Source: an uncultured Clostridia bacterium (GTDB taxonomy: Bacteria; Bacillota; Clostridia; Oscillospirales; Acutalibacteraceae). From it: 8,097 bases of DNA. The position numbers and the translations under genes are program-made. The notes under the pieces were generated by a model that saw nothing but the letters and a program-made list of their open reading frames with translations, made no database searches and had not been told where the DNA came from. The stretch is taken from assembly GCA_946004305.1 (NCBI GenBank), contig CAMFZJ010000061.1, positions 1-8,097 of the forward strand, written 5' to 3'. This document shows positions 1-5,850 of this stretch, one piece after another; position 1 is the stretch's first letter, and each line of letters opens with the position of its first letter.

Positions 1-794
1 TAATTGCTGTTGATATTGATGATACTCTGCTTAACCGAAACAAGGAAATAACTCCTAAGACAAAGGACGCACTTATAAAGGCTCAGGAAAAGGGAGTTAA
101 GGTAGTTGTAGCCTCCGGCAGACTTCCATATGGAGTAAAACCATATGCTCAAATGCTTAAGGTACTTGAAAACGACGGTTATTATATGGGCTTTAACGGT
201 GGTGCAATTCTTAATTCAAAAGGTGAGATTATCGAAAAAACCTACCTTGAAAGTAAGTATATTAAGCCTGTTTATCAGGTGCTTAAACCCTACAATGTAA
301 CTACAATGGTTCACAAGGGCGATGTTATTTACGGGGATAAAAAGGTAAATAAATACACAAATGTAGAGTCTGAGGTAATAGGCTTGCCTTTGAATTTAGT
401 TGATGATATTGCAGAATTTGTGGATTTTGATGTTCACAAGCTTTTAGTTGCAGGAGAAAATCAGGATTTAAAAGAGCTTGAGAAAATCCTCCTTGAAAAG
501 TTCGGCAGGGAGATTGATATTTATTTATCTGCTCCTTGGTTTTTGGAGGTTATGCCAAAGGGTACAAGTAAAGGCTTAGGTCTGAAGGCTTTGTGTGATC
601 ATATCGGAATTGATATGAGTCAGGTTATAGCCTGTGGCGACAGCTTTAATGATATCTCAATGGTAAAAATGGCAGGCCTTGGTGTAGCTATGGCAAATGC
701 CGAGGAGGAGCTAAAGGCAGTTGCAGATTATGTTACTGAGAATGACTGCGACAATGACGGTATTGCAGAGGTTGTTGAAAAGTTTATACTGTAA
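1..794 (+). CDS. Cof-type HAD-IIB family hydrolase (5' truncated)
   Basis: The frame is open from the window edge, with the first whole codon at base 3, giving 263 residues before TAA. Cof/HAD-IIB proteins are usually about 265-275 residues, so only a few N-terminal residues should be missing. All four HAD motifs are visible: motif I DIDDT at bases 12-26 (nucleophile Asp and acid/base Asp), motif II as ASGR around 111-122, a motif III lysine in the PKGTSKG stretch near 555-575, and motif IV GDSFND at 636-653. The middle part (about residues 75-180) is the C2B-type cap. Family members are cytoplasmic Mg2+-dependent phosphatases acting on sugar phosphates, nucleotides or cofactor phosphates; the substrate cannot be read from sequence. 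An internal ATG at 153 is not the start, because using it would drop motifs I and II. Family assignment is firm; the substrate is unknown. Confidence 0.93.
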   Translation, partial: IAVDIDDTLLNRNKEITPKTKDALIKAQEKGVKVVVASGRLPYGVKPYAQMLKVLENDGYYMGFNGGAILNSKGEIIEKTYLESKYIKPVYQVLKPYNVTTMVHKGDVIYGDKKVNKYTNVESEVIGLPLNLVDDIAEFVDFDVHKLLVAGENQDLKELEKILLEKFGREIDIYLSAPWFLEVMPKGTSKGLGLKALCDHIGIDMSQVIACGDSFNDISMVKMAGLGVAMANAEEELKAVADYVTENDCDNDGIAEVVEKFIL

Positions 795-815
795 CGGAAA
801 AATATAGTAAATCTA

Positions 816-835
816 AGGGGCTGAATTCAGCCCCT
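816..835 (+). terminator. GC-rich palindrome after HAD gene, probable terminator
   Basis: A perfect 20-base palindrome (AGGGGCTG, then AATT, then CAGCCCCT) starts 22 bases after the HAD stop codon. It can fold into an 8-bp GC-rich stem with a 4-base loop. The downstream tract (CTAATATTC) is only weakly U-rich, so intrinsic termination may be incomplete. Its placement between the HAD gene and the antiporter promoter favours a terminator role over an operator, although a perfect palindrome could also bind a dimeric protein. Confidence 0.6.
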
Positions 836-916
836 CTAATATTCAACAAATTTTCACATCATATTTTTCTTGTTTTATTATAAATGACGTTTTTTATTTT
901 TCAGGATTAGATTTCA

Positions 917-944
917 TTGATTTTTATTTTCATTGTGCTACAAT
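917..944 (+). promoter_or_regulatory. Putative sigma-A promoter of the antiporter gene
   Basis: A -35-like TTGATT at 917-922 and a -10-like TACAAT at 939-944 are separated by 16 bases. A TG dinucleotide one base upstream of the -10 (936-937) makes an extended -10. Transcription would begin near 951, leaving a leader of about 28 bases before the ATG at 979. It lies downstream of the HAD palindrome, in line with the antiporter being its own transcription unit. Assigned by eye from consensus matches. Confidence 0.5.
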
Positions 945-964
945 TTTCTACGGATTAATTTTAT

Positions 965-969
965 GGGGG
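965..969 (+). promoter_or_regulatory. GGGGG ribosome binding site of the antiporter
   Basis: A run of five G lies 9 bases upstream of the ATG at 979. It can pair with the CCUCC of 16S rRNA using a G-U wobble in place of the usual GGAGG. It supports the start at 979 over the in-frame ATG at 1012, which has no purine-rich site before it. Confidence 0.6.
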
Positions 970-978
970 CGCAATATT

Positions 979-2316
979 ATGGTGGCAAATATTACAGAAG
1001 TTACCAGATATATGAACAAAATTGAGGTGTTTCAGGTTCTGCTTCCTTTGGCTTTGGTTTTTTGTGTTGCAAAATTTTTCGGCCTTTGTGCAAGAAAACT
1101 TCAGATGCCTCAGGTTGTAGGAGAAATTATTGCAGGTCTTATTTTGGGACCTTGCGTTTTAGGTGTTATTGATTTGAATAATCCCTCCTACGGAATTTCA
1201 ATTAAAACAATTGCGGAAATCGGTGTAATTTTTCTTATGTTTTCCGCAGGTCTTGGTACAAATCTTAAGGATTTGCTGAAAGTGGGACCAAAGGCTTTCC
1301 TTGTCGCCATTTCCGGTGTTGTTATTCCTGTGTGTGCAGGTACGGGAGTGTATTATCTGTTTGGCTTTAACAACGGTCATCAGTTTTTTGAAGCTTTGTT
1401 TACCGGTACTATCCTTGCGGCTACCTCAGTAAGCATTACTGTTCAGGCACTAAAGGAGCTCGGTTATCTCCAAAGTAAGGTTGGTACAACTATAATAAGT
1501 GCCGCAGTAATTGATGATGTTATAGGAATCGTTCTTCTTACAGTTGTTTCAAGCCTTTCAAACTCAGAAAACTCTGATTTATCCGGCCTTGGATTTGTGC
1601 TGTTAAGAATACTTATCTTTTTTGCTTTGGTTATAGCTGTAGGTATAGGTGTTTATTTTGCTTTCAAGTGGTTGGAAAAACGCCGTCCTCACACAAGAAC
1701 CTTGCCTATTATGGCAATGGCTATGTGCTTTATCCTTGCATATGTTGCAGAGGTTTACTTTGATATTGCCGACATTATCGGAGCTTATTCAGCAGGAATT
1801 ATCCTTTGCCAGTTGAGAAATGCTGAGTATATTCAGAGAAAAATCGACATTTGTTCCTATATGTTCTTTGGCCCGGTGTTTTTCGCAAGCGTAGGCTTGA
1901 AAACAAGCCTTAGCGGAATGACCGTTCCTCTCCTTGTTTTTGCAGTTGTACTGACTCTTGTAGCCTTAGGCTCAAAGGTAGTAGGCTGCGGAGCAGTAGC
2001 AAAGCTTTGTAAATTCAGCACAACTGATTCACTAAAAATCGGCGTGGGAATGATGACAAGAGGCGAGGTGGCTTTGATTATTGCCGATAAAGGCATTTCT
2101 TCAAAGGTTATTGATAAGTCTATGAATATTGCCATAGTGCCTTTGATTATAGTGGCATCCTTGGCAACTCCCATTATCCTTAAAGTTCTTTATACAAAGT
2201 GGCCGGATAATAAGGTTAAGGGACGTAACGACAGCCATTCGGACAAGGAGCATATTACATATCCTGAAATGTTTGAGGAAAAGAAAGGCGACAGCCTTAC
2301 AATTGAAATTAAATAA
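979..2316 (+). CDS. CPA2-family cation:proton antiporter (Kef/NapA-like)
   Basis: This 445-residue integral membrane protein most likely exchanges Na+ or K+ for H+ across the cytoplasmic membrane. Residues about 15-405 form a run of roughly 12-13 hydrophobic segments, as expected for the Na+/H+ exchanger fold. CPA2 signatures are PQVVGEIIAGLILGP (44-58), the polar TS-rich unwound helix near 148-154, the paired acidic residues VIDD (D179, D180) that bind cation and protons, a conserved Lys in GSKVVG (K333) and TRGEVALI (360-367). The DD pair, rather than ND, is associated in this superfamily with electrogenic exchange. The tail (about 408-445) is hydrophilic and there is no TrkA-N/RCK domain, so it lacks the built-in nucleotide gating of KefB/KefC. 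It appears monocistronic, flanked by its own promoter and a strong terminator. Family confident; ion specificity unknown. Confidence 0.93.
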   Translation: MVANITEVTRYMNKIEVFQVLLPLALVFCVAKFFGLCARKLQMPQVVGEIIAGLILGPCVLGVIDLNNPSYGISIKTIAEIGVIFLMFSAGLGTNLKDLLKVGPKAFLVAISGVVIPVCAGTGVYYLFGFNNGHQFFEALFTGTILAATSVSITVQALKELGYLQSKVGTTIISAAVIDDVIGIVLLTVVSSLSNSENSDLSGLGFVLLRILIFFALVIAVGIGVYFAFKWLEKRRPHTRTLPIMAMAMCFILAYVAEVYFDIADIIGAYSAGIILCQLRNAEYIQRKIDICSYMFFGPVFFASVGLKTSLSGMTVPLLVFAVVLTLVALGSKVVGCGAVAKLCKFSTTDSLKIGVGMMTRGEVALIIADKGISSKVIDKSMNIAIVPLIIVASLATPIILKVLYTKWPDNKVKGRNDSHSDKEHITYPEMFEEKKGDSLTIEIK

Positions 2317-2329
2317 TATTGCATATTGA

Positions 2330-2364
2330 AAAAGAGCTTTCTCCCATTTTGAGAAAGCTCTTTT
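2330..2364. terminator. Bidirectional intrinsic terminator between convergent genes
   Basis: A 14-bp perfect stem (2330-2343 with 2351-2364) encloses a 7-base loop, CCATTTT. On the plus strand the stem ends in TTTT followed by GTT, 13 bases after the antiporter stop. On the minus strand it ends in a run of five T, 48 bases after the stop of the small minus-strand gene. One hairpin can thus terminate both convergent genes. Confidence 0.9.
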
Positions 2365-2412
2365 GTTATGAAGTGCAATTACTAAAAATAAAATTTTCAC
2401 TTAACTGTAGGA

Positions 2413-2694
2413 TTACTCCGACCATTCCAACTGAAGGAAAAAGTTTTCATATGCGTCATTCCAGCCTTCTATTTCAAAGGCTCCGCCACCGTTTACCGAG
2501 CGCATTTTTGAGTCGTTCATATCCATGCCCAAAGCAAACAGCTCCCCTACAGTTATGTTGTACCCAAGCTTTTGACAAACTGAGCAAAACTCACTCATAG
2601 GGTCAGGATGACTTCTTGTATCAATAAGCTTGCGTTTTAGACGGCTGTCATTTTCTGCTGCCTCAAGAAGTCGGGTAAGTTCTTTTTCCGTCAT
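2413..2694 (-). CDS. Small Nif11-like leader-type protein
   Basis: A 93-residue protein whose expression is supported by a strong AGAAGGTGA ribosome site just upstream (plus-strand bases about 2699-2707) and by the shared terminator downstream. The N-terminal 57 residues resemble the Nif11 leader domain: MTEKELTRLLEAAENDSRLKRKL, then a helical FCSVCQKLGYNITVGELFALG ending. Next comes a SVNGGG motif (66-71) like the double-glycine cleavage site of Nif11-type RiPP precursors, then a 22-residue C-terminus rich in acidic and aromatic residues (contains EGWNDAYENFF). That C-terminus has no Cys or Thr and only one Ser, so it does not look like a lanthipeptide core. No modification enzyme, peptidase or exporter is encoded nearby. 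C37 and C40 form a CxxC within the leader-like part. It may be a free-standing Nif11-like protein and not a peptide precursor. The gene is well supported; the family call is by eye and moderate. Confidence 0.72.
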   Translation of the reverse strand: MTEKELTRLLEAAENDSRLKRKLIDTRSHPDPMSEFCSVCQKLGYNITVGELFALGMDMNDSKMRSVNGGGAFEIEGWNDAYENFFLQLEWSE

Positions 2695-2715
2695 ATTATC
2701 ACCTTCTAATTTAAA

Positions 2716-2744
2716 ATATTACCATAAATTCGATTATTCGTAAA
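2716..2744 (-). promoter_or_regulatory. Weak candidate promoter for the Nif11-like gene
   Basis: Read on the minus strand, TTTACG (2744-2739) and TAATAT (2721-2716) are 17 bases apart, with TGG directly before the -10. Both hexamers match the consensus only partly, and the resulting leader would be only about 15 bases long. The region is very A/T-rich, so chance matches are expected. Confidence 0.25.
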
Positions 2745-2782
2745 GCAATTATTAAAATCCTTTGTTTTTTTGATTATTTACC

Positions 2783-2812
2783 TTGCTTTTATATGGAAAA
2801 AGTAGTAAAATT
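2783..2812 (+). promoter_or_regulatory. Candidate promoter of the 2850-7769 gene cluster
   Basis: TTGCTT (2783-2788) and TAAAAT (2807-2812, five of six consensus bases) are separated by 18 bases. Transcription would start near 2819, giving a leader of about 30 bases to the ATG at 2850. If correct, the further-upstream in-frame ATG at 2793 would not be transcribed. The -35 match is poor, so this is tentative. Confidence 0.35.
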
Positions 2813-2837
2813 AACTATGTGTAATTATTTTTTCGAT

Positions 2838-2842
2838 GGGGG
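2838..2842 (+). promoter_or_regulatory. GGGGG ribosome site fixing the start at 2850
   Basis: GATGGGGGT precedes the ATG at 2850 with a 7-base gap. The upstream in-frame ATG at 2793 has only U/A-rich sequence before it. The site therefore selects 2850, which also places a normal signal peptide at the exact N-terminus. Confidence 0.65.
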
Positions 2843-2849
2843 TCTGTAT

Positions 2850-4529
2850 ATGAAAAAGGTTTTCCGGATTTTAATATCAGCTGTTATCTGCTGCATTGTT
2901 GTATGTTCAGGTTTTTTCTCAGCATTTTCAGCAGATAATACTTACGAGGTTAAGGATATTGGAGTGACAATTTCCCTCCCTGATGATATGCTTACTGTAA
3001 CTCGTGACAGTAAAAAAACCGACCCGTATTTTGGTAAGTTCAAGCTGGACTACAGCGAAACTATGAGCGATTTTACCGAGGGTAATATTTATATCCAGTC
3101 AAAAAAGCAGGATAGCTCCCTTACGCTTACTGTTACAATGACAGAATCCGAGGAAAGCATAAACACAAATAATTACAATGACCTTTCCGAATCAGAGTTA
3201 AACTCAATTAAAAACAGCTATGCAAATGACAAAACATACAAGTCTTGCGCTACTGCAAAATATAACGGAAATACATATATTTATTTGACCATAAGCACAA
3301 AATCCGGCAAAAAAACCGTTCAGGCACAGCAGGCTAATACTGTTGTGGGAGGAAAGTATTACTCAGTTACCCTCCAAGCGGCTAAAGGTAAAAAGCTTAC
3401 CGAGGATAATAAAAACCTTATGGAAGATATATTAACCTCTATGACAATTACCGAAAGCAACTTTTTTAACGATAATAAGGAAATTATTATTTTCAGCGGT
3501 ATAATTCTACTTGCCGCTATTGTCATAATTGTATTATTTGTTCTGTTAATAAAACACTTTAAAAATCCTGCAAGAAAGAATCAAAACCTTATTCATGACC
3601 TTGCCCACGAGTATAGAATTTCCGAAACCACACAAATTCCGAGAAAACGTATTAGTACAAATACATACCACGACAGGTCTTTTTTAGATGAATTTGAGCC
3701 TATTGGCGGAAGAGAAAGAAAAAAGAAAACTTCTGCAAAAACGAAATCTCAGGCTGTTGCTGTTTCAGAGCAGGTTGATGAGGAAGTATTACCTGATGAT
3801 ATGGTATCAGTTGATGAGCTTTTAGGTATCAGCACAGAGGATGAAAAGGCTGAAGCTGTGGTTAATGCAGTTGAGGATATGAGTCCGGTTGCAGATGTGG
3901 AAATTGCTGATGAGATTTCTGCTGAAGTTGAATCTCAGGCTCAAGCGCTAGAAGAAACTCCCGTAGTACAGGGTGAAGAAAATATTGAAGGCGGTACTGA
4001 TTATTTTGACCATGTACCTGAGGAGGAAGAGTTGTATTCCTACTCTGACGTGGATACTGCCGTAGATGACTACAGCTTTGCTAAAAGTGAAGCTCAAAGG
4101 CGCAGAACAAGAGAAAATCAGGCTCAGAGCAAGGATACAATGCCTAAGGCTTTGGAGATTGTTCTTAAAATACTAAAGGCTATAGGCAAAGGTTTACTTA
4201 CTGTACTCCAGACCCTGTGGATTGTAATTTGCTTTATTGTTATCCACTTAAAATATTTCTGCATAAATGTGTACAGATTAATTAAAAAGAGCATTATTAA
4301 GCGCAAACGTAAAAAGGAAGAGCAGGAGCGCAGACAAAGAGCTGAGGAACGCCGCCGCAGACAGCGTGAAGCAGAAATGAGCAGACGCAGACAAAATGCA
4401 AACCGAGGAGAAAATGACCTTGTAAAGGTTCACTCAAACGGTGAAAGAGTACGCAGACCCTCACAGACTGTAAGAAACAGCTCAAGACCTGTTTCAAGAC
4501 AAGGCTCACAAAGACCAAGAAGATATTAA
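2850..4529 (+). CDS. Unrecognised secreted/membrane protein with acidic linker and Arg-rich tail
   Basis: I do not recognise a named family. The 559-residue product starts with a signal peptide (MKKVFRIL, hydrophobic core, end near A28). Residues about 29-205 are a polar, Ser/Thr/Asn/Lys-rich domain, probably extracellular; its YEVKDIGVTISLPDDM opening loosely recalls PsbP/DUF1795-like folds, a guess. A transmembrane helix spans about 212-235, followed by a basic stretch (KHFKNPARK). An acidic, low-complexity region covers about 309-411. A second hydrophobic stretch lies at about 448-475, and the last 80 residues form a highly basic tail with 23 Arg, including a charged helical part (EEQERRQRAEERRRRQRE) and a Ser/Arg/Pro-rich end. 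No catalytic motif is seen. The lipobox is absent (VVC lacks the small residue before Cys). The gene heads the cluster and ends 9 bases before pyrC, with its TAA inside the pyrC ribosome site. The start at 2850 is preferred over 2793 because of the ribosome site and signal peptide. Confidence 0.85.
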   Translation: MKKVFRILISAVICCIVVCSGFFSAFSADNTYEVKDIGVTISLPDDMLTVTRDSKKTDPYFGKFKLDYSETMSDFTEGNIYIQSKKQDSSLTLTVTMTESEESINTNNYNDLSESELNSIKNSYANDKTYKSCATAKYNGNTYIYLTISTKSGKKTVQAQQANTVVGGKYYSVTLQAAKGKKLTEDNKNLMEDILTSMTITESNFFNDNKEIIIFSGIILLAAIVIIVLFVLLIKHFKNPARKNQNLIHDLAHEYRISETTQIPRKRISTNTYHDRSFLDEFEPIGGRERKKKTSAKTKSQAVAVSEQVDEEVLPDDMVSVDELLGISTEDEKAEAVVNAVEDMSPVADVEIADEISAEVESQAQALEETPVVQGEENIEGGTDYFDHVPEEEELYSYSDVDTAVDDYSFAKSEAQRRRTRENQAQSKDTMPKALEIVLKILKAIGKGLLTVLQTLWIVICFIVIHLKYFCINVYRLIKKSIIKRKRKKEEQERRQRAEERRRRQREAEMSRRRQNANRGENDLVKVHSNGERVRRPSQTVRNSSRPVSRQGSQRPRRY

Positions 4530-4534
4530 GGTGA
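4528..4534 (+). promoter_or_regulatory. Ribosome site overlapping the upstream stop, selects TTG start of pyrC
   Basis: AAGGTGA at 4528-4534 shares its first two bases with the TAA stop (4527-4529) of the preceding gene. It lies 4 bases before the TTG at 4539; no ATG is available nearby in frame. The overlap suggests that ribosomes finishing the membrane protein reinitiate on pyrC. Confidence 0.7.
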
Positions 4535-4538
4535 TATT

Positions 4539-5804
4539 TTGACTTTGCTTATTAAAAACACCAATGTAGTTGACCCGTCACAGGGTATAGACAAAATTGC
4601 AGATATTCTTATTGAAAACGGAAAAATCAAGGGTATCGGCAACTATGAAAATGCTGACACAATAATTGACGGCAGTTCATATATTGCTTCACCGGGACTT
4701 GTGGATATGCACGTTCATTTAAGGGATCCCGGTCAGACTCAGAAAGAGGATATACTCACAGGCTGCAGTGCGGCAGCGGCAGGAGGAGTAACAAGTATTC
4801 TTGCAATGCCTAACACAAATCCCGTTGCCGATTGTGCCGAAACCGTTAAATATATTATTGACAAATCAAAAGGAGCTAAGGCTAAGGTTTATGTGGCTGC
4901 AAGTATTACAAAGGGACTGAAAAGCCTTGAAGCAACTGATTTGGAAGAAGTAAAAAACGCAGGTGCTGTTGCACTTTCTGATGACGGCAGACCTGTTGAA
5001 AATACAGAAATGTTAAGAAATGCAATGATTAAGGCTCCTCAGCTTGGTATGGCTGTTGTAGCTCATTGTGAATCCCTGTTTTTAGCTGACGGCGGAATAA
5101 TCAATGAGGGAGAGGTATCTCAAAAGCTTGGAGTTAAAGGTATTCCGGCATCTGCTGAGGATTGCGGAACGCAGAGAGAGATTGCATTTGCAGACGCGCT
5201 TGACGTTCCTGTTCATATATGTCATGTAAGTACAGATACATCTGTTAAGCTTGTTCGTGACGCAAAGTCAAGGGGAGTAAAGGTAAGTTGCGAAACAGCA
5301 CCTCACTACTTCTCTCTTACTGAAAAGGAGCTGTTGAAAAGGGACGCAGACTTCAGAATGAATCCCCCTTTGAGAACGGAAAAGGACAGGCTTGCTATTA
5401 TACAAGGATTGATTGACGGTACAATTGATGTAATTGCTACCGACCATGCACCTCATACCCCACAGGAAAAAGCGGATTTTGAAAAAGCCCCCAACGGCTC
5501 AATCGGAATGGAAACATCTCTTTCTGCGGGAATTACAAATTTAGTGAAAACAGGAAAGCTGACAATTTATCAGCTGATTGAGAAAATGAGTACCAACCCG
5601 GCCAAAATTCTCAACATTGAAGCAGGAACATTGAGGGAAGGTGCTATGGCGGATATAGTAATATTTGATATTAATGAAAGCTATACAGTTGATGTAGAAA
5701 AGCTCCACGGTAAGAGCAAAAACTCTCCCTTTAAAAATCAAACCTTGTTCGGTAAGGTTAAATATACAATTCTTAACGGTGAAGTTGTGTATAGTGATAA
5801 ATAA
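4539..5804 (+). CDS. pyrC: Dihydroorotase (class I)
   Basis: Cytoplasmic zinc amidohydrolase that interconverts N-carbamoyl-L-aspartate and L-dihydroorotate, step 3 of de novo pyrimidine synthesis. The 421 residues match the 420-430 usual for Gram-positive class I enzymes. Metal and substrate motifs are DMHVHLRDPG (H58, H60, R62), MPNTNPV (90-96), ALSDDGRPV (D148/D149, the aspartate that bridges the metals where other amidohydrolases carry a carboxylated lysine), VAHCE (H176), HICHVST (H229), CETAPHYF (251-258), RMNPPLRT (273-280) and ATDHAPHT (catalytic D302). All expected residues are present, so it should be active and not an inactive pseudo-DHOase. The start is TTG at 4539, supported by the coupled ribosome site and by the typical N-terminus LLIKNTNVVDP. 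It is separated by 46 bases from the aldolase gene. Confidence 0.97.
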   Translation: MTLLIKNTNVVDPSQGIDKIADILIENGKIKGIGNYENADTIIDGSSYIASPGLVDMHVHLRDPGQTQKEDILTGCSAAAAGGVTSILAMPNTNPVADCAETVKYIIDKSKGAKAKVYVAASITKGLKSLEATDLEEVKNAGAVALSDDGRPVENTEMLRNAMIKAPQLGMAVVAHCESLFLADGGIINEGEVSQKLGVKGIPASAEDCGTQREIAFADALDVPVHICHVSTDTSVKLVRDAKSRGVKVSCETAPHYFSLTEKELLKRDADFRMNPPLRTEKDRLAIIQGLIDGTIDVIATDHAPHTPQEKADFEKAPNGSIGMETSLSAGITNLVKTGKLTIYQLIEKMSTNPAKILNIEAGTLREGAMADIVIFDINESYTVDVEKLHGKSKNSPFKNQTLFGKVKYTILNGEVVYSDK

Positions 5805-5836
5805 ATAATTTATTAAGATTAAATAAATAGTTTTAT

Positions 5837-5842
5837 GGAGGA
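5837..5842 (+). promoter_or_regulatory. GGAGGA ribosome site fixing the aldolase start
   Basis: GGAGGA at 5837-5842 sits 8 bases before the ATG at 5851. A TTG two codons earlier (5845) is also in frame, but would be only 2 bases from the site, too close for initiation. The ATG at 5851 is therefore the start. Confidence 0.85.
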
Positions 5843-5850
5843 TTTTGATT

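Noticed and set aside
1857..2174. Minus-strand open frame of 105 codons.
   Set aside because: Lies wholly inside the antiporter gene, lacks a ribosome site and mirrors its codon pattern; a shadow frame.
2319..2600. Plus-strand open frame of 93 codons after the antiporter.
   Set aside because: It runs through the terminator hairpin and lies antisense to the better supported Nif11-like gene; its composition is not protein-like and no ribosome site is present.
2793..2849. An upstream in-frame ATG would extend the membrane protein by 19 residues.
   Set aside because: No ribosome site precedes 2793, a promoter candidate overlaps it, and the ATG at 2850 has GGGGG at a good distance followed directly by a typical signal peptide.
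2850..2933. Possible lipoprotein lipobox in the signal peptide of the membrane protein.
   Set aside because: The cysteines are preceded by Ile/Cys or Val, not by Gly, Ala or Ser, so the lipobox rule is not met.
4297..4518. Minus-strand open frame of 73 codons, hydrophobic and Cys-rich.
   Set aside because: It is the reverse complement of the Arg-rich coding tail, which produces such composition automatically; no ribosome site or promoter.
4530..4538. PyrR binding loop or pyrimidine attenuator before pyrC.
   Set aside because: The gap between the genes is only 9 bases and no alternative hairpins precede pyrC or the cluster start.
5800..5814. A/T-only inverted repeat after pyrC (AATAAAT, one base, ATTTATT).
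   Set aside because: Too weak to fold as a terminator, overlaps the pyrC stop codon, and is expected by chance in an A/T-rich spacer.
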